Of a stretch of DNA of 8,613 nt, positions 1-4,206 are shown piece after piece. Below the pieces are notes generated by a model that did no database searches, was not told the origin of the DNA, and worked only from the letters and a program-made list of their open reading frames with translations. The position numbers and the translations under genes are program-made. Numbering within the stretch: position 1 is the stretch's first letter; every line of letters starts with the position of its first letter. Source of the stretch: Acidobacteriota bacterium (lineage in GTDB: Bacteria; Acidobacteriota; Terriglobia; Acidoferrales; UBA7541); contig JAFAZL010000911.1 of assembly GCA_019239815.1 (NCBI GenBank), positions 1 to 8,613 of the forward strand, read 5' to 3'.

Positions 1-521
1 GCCGCCAGCCCGATCAAAATTACGACGACAACAATCGTCGCCATCGGATGCACCGTCGCCAGCCACGTCAGCCAAACCGCCAGCGTGTCTTCGCCCAAGC
101 TCAGAGCCCAATTGCTGAACGGTTCCGGACTCGAATTCGCCGCTGCGCGCACACTGGCCTTGCTGCCGTGCGAAGTCAGCGCGACTCCACCGGCAAGAAG
201 CGCAGCGCCCCAGCGCCATTCCGGCGGCGCAGCACCAGCCGCACCGTAAGCCAGCAACGCTGCAGCTGGCGGACGAATCACGGTGTGAATCGCGTCCCAG
301 ATCGTATCGACATATGGGATCTTGTCGGCGAGAAACTCGATCACATACAACGCGATCGCAATCCCGAGAACCCAAGGGTGTGCCAGCACCTGCAGTTGTT
401 CTGGAAGATGAATTACGCCAAAGCGTTGAAGCAGACCTAGTGTCGCAATCGTGGCGTAAAGATTGAGCCCAGAAGAGAAGCCAGCTCCAAGCGCCAGCCC
501 AAGCGTCTCTATCGGATTCAT
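1..521 (-). CDS. DUF4126 domain-containing membrane protein (C-terminus cut by the window edge)
   Basis: Reading from the ATG at 521 down to 1 gives 173 residues without a stop, starting MNPIETLGLALGAGFSSGLN. It is predicted to be an inner-membrane protein: hydrophobic segments lie at about residues 5-30, 50-65, 83-96, 104-114 and 158-173. The hallmark stretch at about 61-90 (IEFLADKIPYVDTIWDAIHT followed by IRPPAAALLA) matches the DUF4126 family as I remember it. Family members are roughly 190-200 residues, so only about 20-30 residues should be missing to the left. The start is supported by the N-terminal fit to the family; a GGGAG lies about 12 bases upstream, a rather long spacing. Function is unknown for the family. 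The gene follows the XylI-type gene on the same strand after 147 bases containing two palindromes, so it is probably a separate transcription unit. Family assignment is from memory of motifs, not a search. Confidence 0.85.
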   Translation of the reverse strand, partial: MNPIETLGLALGAGFSSGLNLYATIATLGLLQRFGVIHLPEQLQVLAHPWVLGIAIALYVIEFLADKIPYVDTIWDAIHTVIRPPAAALLAYGAAGAAPPEWRWGAALLAGGVALTSHGSKASVRAAANSSPEPFSNWALSLGEDTLAVWLTWLATVHPMATIVVVVILIGLA

Positions 522-568
522 GTGGCTATTCTACTCCCGCCGAGCCACGAACATGACAATTCCGTCTA

Positions 569-591
569 GGGGGGCAGCACCGCTGCCCCCT
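569..591. repeat. GC-rich palindrome (9-bp stem, 3-base loop)
   Basis: GGGGGCAGC at 570-578 and GCTGCCCCC at 582-590 are perfect complements around the loop ACC, and 569/591 add a G-T wobble. It resembles in style the palindrome at 4008-4027 (GGGCGCAG...CTGCGCCC). There is no adjacent T-run, so it is more likely a REP-like interspersed palindrome than a terminator, although it could still slow transcription leaving the upstream XylI-type gene. Confidence 0.6.
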
Positions 592-642
592 GGGCCCGCA
601 CACTGGAATCCGCATCTCGATCTTGTCTTGCTCATGCCCTGC

Positions 643-656
643 GTGGCTTTAGCCAC
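643..656. repeat. Short perfect palindrome GTGGCT-TT-AGCCAC
   Basis: GTGGCT at 643-648 and AGCCAC at 651-656 are perfect complements around a two-base spacer. It lies 13 bases past the stop of the XylI-type gene (stop codon 671-669 on the minus strand). It may be a fragment of an interspersed repeat; a role as transcript 3' end is possible but unsupported by any T-run. Confidence 0.45.
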
Positions 657-668
657 AGCAACTCGGCG

Positions 669-1547
669 TCAGAGCGCGCCCGCGGCCTGCAGCGCGGCCT
701 TCATTCCTGTCCAGCTTTGGCGCGTGGATTCTTCGGGAGTGCCCGCGCCGCGCCAGTGCGTTTCGAGGCTCACGGCGTAGTGATAGCCGTCACGTTTCAG
801 TGCTGCGAACTGATCTTTCCAATCGACGATGCCGGTTCCGACGGGGGCCCAGTCGTAGCCTTTGCCATCCGCTTTGCGCGTGACGTTCTTGCAATGGCAA
901 TGCCCGATGCGTTGCTTGGGCAGCAGCTTGTATCCATCGGGATAGGGAGTCTCGCCTGCGGCGCCAGCGTTGCCTGGATCCCAGTTCAGCATGAAGTTCG
1001 TCGCAGGAACCGCAGCCAATACTTTGGCTGCTTCTTCGCCGGTCGCGGTGTTGCACGCCATTTCGTTTTCGAGGACGAGGATGATCTTGTCTTTCGCTGC
1101 GGTTGTCGCGGCTTCGTGCAACTTGGCGTCGATTGCTTCGCGGTAGGGTGTCTGATCGTCGAGGCGCCAGAAGTCGAAGAGACGCACGCGATCCGTTGAG
1201 AACGCCTTCGCCAGCGCGATGCTGCGTTCGAGCACCTCGGGCTGCTGCTCGAACGTAAAGTCCGCGTTGAACTGGTCGCGCTTGGGGCTGAACTTCGATA
1301 GTGGGGCGCCGGGCCAATCCACTTTGAAGAGCGGGCTGGCGATGTCGGTTACGCGCAGCTTGTACTTCTCGAGAGTCTTGCGCGCTTCGGCGGCTTCGTT
1401 CGCGTCGAGCCGCAGAATGTTCTTGTTCCACATTCCGCGCAGCTCGATCCACTCCATCCCGAATTCTTTCGTGACGACTTCGCAGGCCTGACCGAAGTCC
1501 TGCGAGATCTCATCGTTGATGACGGAAATGCGAAATGGCGAGCTCAT
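669..1547 (-). CDS. Sugar phosphate isomerase/epimerase-type TIM barrel (XylI/AP-endonuclease-2 fold), cytoplasmic
   Basis: A 292-residue protein beginning MSSPFRISVINDEISQDFGQ. The family (PF01261-type TIM barrel) binds a divalent metal and carries out isomerisation, epimerisation, dehydration or lyase reactions on sugars and polyols. Visible strand-end motifs supply the usual metal ligands: LVLENE (E160), LNWDPGN (D190), IGHCHCKN (H216/H218) and SLETHW (E262). No signal peptide or membrane segment is seen, so it should be cytoplasmic. The start at 1547 is chosen over an in-frame ATG at 1598 because it matches the start of the conserved fold, has GGGA about 9 bases upstream, and its ATG overlaps the TGA of the preceding gene (ATGA, 1544-1547), the classic arrangement for translational coupling. 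It is the last gene of the galE operon. The substrate cannot be read from sequence; it is a distant paralogue of its Tat-exported neighbour. Confidence 0.88.
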   Translation of the reverse strand: MSSPFRISVINDEISQDFGQACEVVTKEFGMEWIELRGMWNKNILRLDANEAAEARKTLEKYKLRVTDIASPLFKVDWPGAPLSKFSPKRDQFNADFTFEQQPEVLERSIALAKAFSTDRVRLFDFWRLDDQTPYREAIDAKLHEAATTAAKDKIILVLENEMACNTATGEEAAKVLAAVPATNFMLNWDPGNAGAAGETPYPDGYKLLPKQRIGHCHCKNVTRKADGKGYDWAPVGTGIVDWKDQFAALKRDGYHYAVSLETHWRGAGTPEESTRQSWTGMKAALQAAGAL

Positions 1548-2521
1548 AGAGTGATTCCCAATTTGTCGTGGAGATATTTCTTGCTGATTTCCGCGCACTC
1601 CTTTGGAGTGCGGTTCTTGTCGGGCACGTCATCGAGTTCGACGATGACCCAGCCGCTGAACTTCACTTCGTGCAGCGCCTTGAATACTCCTGGCAGATCA
1701 ACTTGTCCTCGCCCGAGCTCAACGAAGCGATAGCTCTTCTTCGGATCGCCGCTGATTTTCTCGACGTCTTTGATGTGCAGAAACAGCAATCGATCGGAAT
1801 ATTTGTGGATGGCTTTGACGGGATCGCCGCCACCCTGGAAATAGTGCGCGATGTCGAGTTCGAGCTTGGCGTAGCGCGGATCGGTCGCCGCGAGAATCTG
1901 ATCGACTTCTTCGGGCGCTTGCCCGAGTGAGCCCATGTGATTGTGATAGCCGAGCGCAATTCCAAGTTCCGCGGTCTGCTTTCCGACAGCGGTCAGCAAC
2001 CGGCCGAGGCGTTTGTAATCTTCCGCGGTGATCGCGCGATTCTTCGGGCGATCATCGGTGACTTGCAGGTATTTTCCACCGGCGTCCTTCAGGAATTTCG
2101 CGTGCGCGGCGTGCTTGGCGATTTGCTCCCCTTCCGGCGCGTCGATGTTTACGCCTCCGCTGGAGAGCGCAACGAAGGTCAGTTTATGTTGCGCGAGCAA
2201 GTCCGCAAGTTCCTGCGGGCTTTTGAATTCATCGACTGCGTTGGAGCGAATCTGGATACCTGGGAATCCCAGTGACGAAACGTCGGCGATTGCCTGGCGA
2301 TCGTTTCCGCCCCAAGTGATCGCGGCGTAGCCGAAATGAATCTCGCTCGGGGCTGGCGAAATCGGCGAATCGAAATACGACAAATCCGTCGGAGGATACA
2401 AAAGATTGCGTGGCGAGGCCGTTTTTGGCATCGCGTTCAACACCCTTGCAGGCAAGCTTGCTCCAGCTGTGATCGCAGCAATTCCAGTGAGAAATTCACG
2501 TCTCGCCCAAATCGATTTCAT
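1544..2521 (-). CDS. Tat-exported IolE-like sugar isomerase/epimerase (TIM barrel)
   Basis: A 325-residue protein. Residues 1-30 (MKSIWARREFLTGIAAITAG then ASLPARVLNA) form a twin-arginine signal: RREFLTG is followed by a hydrophobic stretch and a plausible cleavage near residue 30, so the folded, metal-loaded enzyme should act in the periplasm. The mature part is an XylI-type TIM barrel resembling inosose dehydratase (IolE). GYHNHMGSLG (191-200) recalls the H-x-H-M-G-T segment of IolE; further ligand-type motifs are KLELDIAHY (D223), LFLHIKDV (H249) and VIVELDD (E295). The start at 2521 is set by the Tat motif, by GGGAGG about 8 bases upstream, and by the TGATG overlap with galE. An in-frame ATG at 2662 lies inside galE and would bury the signal peptide, so it was rejected. 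The downstream gene overlaps by 4 bases. Substrate unknown: a polyol, keto-sugar or keto-glycoside is plausible. Confidence 0.88.
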   Translation of the reverse strand: MKSIWARREFLTGIAAITAGASLPARVLNAMPKTASPRNLLYPPTDLSYFDSPISPAPSEIHFGYAAITWGGNDRQAIADVSSLGFPGIQIRSNAVDEFKSPQELADLLAQHKLTFVALSSGGVNIDAPEGEQIAKHAAHAKFLKDAGGKYLQVTDDRPKNRAITAEDYKRLGRLLTAVGKQTAELGIALGYHNHMGSLGQAPEEVDQILAATDPRYAKLELDIAHYFQGGGDPVKAIHKYSDRLLFLHIKDVEKISGDPKKSYRFVELGRGQVDLPGVFKALHEVKFSGWVIVELDDVPDKNRTPKECAEISKKYLHDKLGITL

Positions 2522-3606
2522 CAACGATTCCTCCCGCGTGACGACTTGCTGCTCGGTTTCCTTTTTACACTCGCTCGCGATTTCGACGTCTTGGTATTTG
2601 ACGAAGCGCGTGAGGATTTTGGTGCGCCGTAGCCGTTCGGATGCGCGCGGAACCAATCCCACGCGCTACGCACGATGTCGTCGAGATTTGCGTATTGCGG
2701 CTGCCATTTTAGTTCTCGCTTAATTTTTTCGGAGCTCGCGACAAGGATTGCCGGATCGCCGGGACGGCGAGGCACTTCCTTCGCTGGAATAGGATGCCCT
2801 GTGACTCTGCGCGCGGTTTCAATCACTTCGCGGACGCTGAATCCGCGGCCGTTGCCCAGGTTGTAGACGAGTTTGTCTTTGGCGCGCAGCGCATCGAGCG
2901 TGAGCACGTGCGCGCTCGCGAGATCGCTGACGTGGATGTAGTCGCGAATGCAGGTTCCGTCGGGAGTTTCGTAATCGGTGCCAAAGATCGAAATGGATTC
3001 GCGCTTACCCTGTGCGACCTGCAGTATCAGCGGAATCAAATGCGATTCGGGATTGTGAGATTCACCTTGGTCGGCGGTTGCGCCCGCGGCGTTGAAATAA
3101 CGCAAGCAGGCGTAACGCAATCTGTGAATCTTGTGAAACCACTCGAGCATCTGCTCGACGAGAAGTTTCGATTCGCCGTAGGTATTCGTCGGATGAACGG
3201 GATCGTTCTCTTCGATGGGAGTGCGATCGGGAGTTCCGAAGAGTGCTGCCGTGGAGCTGAAAACGAAGCGCGGAACTTTGTGCGCGAGAACGACTTCGAG
3301 AAGTGTGAGTGAATTTGCGGTGTTGTTGCGAAAATATTGCTCCGGAAATTTCATCGATTCGCCGGCTTCGATGGAAGCAGCCATGTGCACAACGCCATCG
3401 AATTTGTATTTCTTGAACACGCGATCGAGTGCGGCGCGATCTCCGGTATCGCCTTCGACGAATTTCGCTCGCTTGGGCACGGCGGCTTTGTGGCCGTTGC
3501 CGAGATTGTCGTAAACGACGACTTCGTACCCGCGCTGCAAGAGCTGCGTGGTGACGACGCTGCCGATGTAGCCGGCGCCCCCGGTGACGAGTACGCGATC
3601 GGGCAT
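2521..3606 (-). CDS. galE: UDP-glucose 4-epimerase with a basic C-terminal tail
   Basis: A 361-residue short-chain-dehydrogenase-family enzyme that interconverts UDP-glucose and UDP-galactose using bound NAD+. Visible motifs are the Rossmann glycine signature TGGAGYIG (8-15), NNTANS (94-99), the catalytic FSSTAALFG (S/T 117-119) with YGESK (Y143, K147), RYFNAAGA (169-176) and RRPGDPAILVASSEK (280-294). The fold should end near HPNGYG (322-327). Residues 328-361 are an extra tail of mostly Ser, Arg, Lys and Asn, which makes the protein about 30 residues longer than usual. The position equivalent to the E. coli GalE gatekeeper Tyr299 appears to be Leu288, judging by my hand alignment of the RPGD segment, so activity on N-acetylated UDP-sugars is possible. 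It is the first gene of the three-gene operon; its TGA overlaps the next ATG by one base (TGATG), and its tail codons contain the next gene's ribosome binding site. Confidence 0.93.
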   Translation of the reverse strand: MPDRVLVTGGAGYIGSVVTTQLLQRGYEVVVYDNLGNGHKAAVPKRAKFVEGDTGDRAALDRVFKKYKFDGVVHMAASIEAGESMKFPEQYFRNNTANSLTLLEVVLAHKVPRFVFSSTAALFGTPDRTPIEENDPVHPTNTYGESKLLVEQMLEWFHKIHRLRYACLRYFNAAGATADQGESHNPESHLIPLILQVAQGKRESISIFGTDYETPDGTCIRDYIHVSDLASAHVLTLDALRAKDKLVYNLGNGRGFSVREVIETARRVTGHPIPAKEVPRRPGDPAILVASSEKIKRELKWQPQYANLDDIVRSAWDWFRAHPNGYGAPKSSRASSNTKTSKSRASVKRKPSSKSSRGRNR

Positions 3607-3704
3607 GAGAAGTGGGTTCCCTCAGTGGCGGAATGGCTGCGGCGTCAATCGAACTTGGCGATCAAACTGGCAGCGCGAAGATTACATCAGGAATTGGAAG
3701 GATA

Positions 3705-3719
3705 TGCCAGTCGGGTACC
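3705..3719. repeat. Left arm of a 15-base inverted repeat
   Basis: TGCCAGTCGGGTACC here is the reverse complement, with one mismatch, of 4103-4117. Together the two arms bound a 413-base block. Immediately inside this arm is the CCCCCGGGGG palindrome; immediately inside the other arm is the 10-bp hairpin at 4077-4104. Confidence 0.6.
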
Positions 3720-3721
3720 TC

Positions 3722-3736
3722 CCCCCGGGGGTTTTT
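3722..3736. repeat. CCCCCGGGGG palindrome followed by TTTTT
   Basis: Ten-base self-complementary run (3722-3731) followed on the plus strand by five T (3732-3736). It looks terminator-like, but there is no loop sequence and no plus-strand gene upstream to terminate, so it is better read as part of the repeat mosaic. Confidence 0.4.
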
Positions 3737-3800
3737 GCGTAAGGATGTCATTTTAAGGGAGTTGCAAGGCGAAGGCGCGCAAGGATGTGATTCTAAGAGG
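3737..3800. repeat. Imperfect direct repeat, two units 40 bases apart
   Basis: GCGTAAGGATGTCATTTTAA at 3737-3756 is repeated as GCGCAAGGATGTGATTCTAA at 3777-3796, with 17 of 20 identical, and similarity continues a few bases to about 3760/3800. The offset is exactly 40. The role is unknown; it is probably part of a dispersed intergenic repeat family. Confidence 0.55.
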
Positions 3801-3849
3801 GATGGAGCCGGCGGGAGTTCACGGCGGGGGGCGGAGGGTTGGCTAAGTG

Positions 3850-3877
3850 CTTTTATTTTGGTCCTTTGGAATAAAAG
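3850..3877. repeat. AT-rich hairpin
   Basis: CTTTTATT (3850-3857) and AATAAAAG (3870-3877) are perfect 8-bp complements around a 12-base loop. Its low GC contrasts with the surroundings. No specific function can be assigned. Confidence 0.4.
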
Positions 3878-3881
3878 GCTA

Positions 3882-3917
3882 ACGCGGAGGCGCCGAGGGT
3901 GCTGAGATACGCGGAGG
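3882..3917. repeat. ACGCGGAGG direct repeats
   Basis: ACGCGGAGG occurs at 3882-3890 and 3909-3917, with a related GCGCCGAGG between them. The purine-rich GCGGAGG pattern resembles dispersed intergenic repeats I have seen in environmental genomes; that link is from memory and not verified here. Confidence 0.4.
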
Positions 3918-4007
3918 TCGGCTGGCTGGAATCGAGGACTGGAACGATTTGGGGGTGAGCGTCGCGGAAAATCAACGGGATGTTGAAGGAGACATCGTGC
4001 GGACATG

Positions 4008-4027
4008 GGGCGCAGCGGGCTGCGCCC
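4008..4027. repeat. GC-rich palindrome GGGCGCAG/CTGCGCCC
   Basis: GGGCGCAG (4008-4015) and CTGCGCCC (4020-4027) form a perfect 8-bp stem with loop CGGG. It is similar in style to the palindrome at 569-591. No T-run follows on either strand. Confidence 0.5.
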
Positions 4028-4076
4028 GTATATGTTTGTGACGAATGGTTTGGGATGGGCTGGGTTGAATCTAAAC

Positions 4077-4104
4077 CCGCACCCTCTGAAATCTGAGGGT
4101 GCGG
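4077..4104 (-). terminator. Strong 10-bp hairpin, possible transcript end for the receptor gene
   Basis: CCGCACCCTC (4077-4086) and GAGGGTGCGG (4095-4104) are perfect complements around an 8-base loop. It lies about 100 bases past the receptor stop codon on the minus strand. Downstream on that strand comes TTTAGATTC, only a weak U-tract, so a terminator role is tentative. It may simply be a member of the palindromic repeat family, especially as it abuts the inverted-repeat arm at 4103-4117. Confidence 0.35.
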
Positions 4105-4117
4105 CACCCGACTGGCA
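4103..4117. repeat. Right arm of the 15-base inverted repeat
   Basis: GGCACCCGACTGGCA is the reverse complement of 3705-3719 with 14 of 15 matching. See the left arm for the block it bounds. Confidence 0.6.
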
Positions 4118-4159
4118 CGCCGGCGATGACGGATCGGTTTCGGTTGGCTTACGGCTGAG

Positions 4160-4180
4160 ATCCTTCGCTTCGCTCAGGAT
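4160..4180. repeat. Short interspersed repeat of the ATCCT...AGGAT type
   Basis: ATCCT and AGGAT (4160-4164 and 4176-4180) flank TCGCTTCGCTC. Read on the minus strand it translates as ILSEAKDL, a peptide I remember from many spurious hypothetical proteins in acidobacterial genomes, which suggests a dispersed repeat. That association is recalled, not checked. Confidence 0.45.
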
Positions 4181-4206
4181 TGACAAGCTATTGGTATAAG
4201 ACGCGG

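Larger units (their letters stand above)
522..668. other. Intergenic gap with two perfect palindromes
   Basis: This 147-base gap between two minus-strand genes has no credible ORF. It holds two hairpins, annotated separately. Neither is followed by a T-run on the minus strand, so neither is a textbook intrinsic terminator. Confidence 0.6.
3607..4206. other. 600-base non-coding gap built from repeats and palindromes
   Basis: This stretch separates the receptor gene's 3' end from galE's 5' end on the same strand, so it should hold the receptor's transcript end and the galE operon promoter. I see no credible gene. The longest open frame (4186 down to 3662) is Pro/Ser/Arg-rich, with no domain, and its start ILSEAKDL is only the translation of the repeat at 4160-4180. 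Contents, annotated separately: a 15-base inverted repeat at 3705/4103, a CCCCCGGGGG palindrome with a T-run, a 40-base-spaced direct repeat, an AT-rich hairpin, ACGCGGAGG direct repeats and two strong GC hairpins. A weak minus-strand promoter candidate for galE is CTGGCA, 18 bases, TGTAAT in the region 3682-3711; I would not rely on it. Confidence 0.6.

Noticed and set aside
48..440. Plus-strand open frame opposite the DUF4126 gene
   Set aside because: Arg/Gln-rich shadow of a clearly recognisable membrane protein on the minus strand.
790..1452. Second minus-strand frame (220 codons) within the XylI-type gene
   Set aside because: Arg/Gln/Ser-rich out-of-frame translation of the real gene with no domain.
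2522..2662. N-terminal extension of the Tat-exported gene to an ATG at 2662
   Set aside because: It would push the twin-arginine motif about 55 residues from the N-terminus and overlap galE deeply; GGGAGG and the TGATG junction support 2521.
3850..3920. CRISPR-like repeats
   Set aside because: The repeats are only about 9 bases, two copies, with no regular spacers and no cas genes in the window.
3662..4186. Minus-strand open frame of 174 codons in the repeat-rich gap
   Set aside because: The protein is Pro/Ser/Arg-rich, runs straight through several palindromes and repeats, starts inside an interspersed repeat and shows no recognisable domain.
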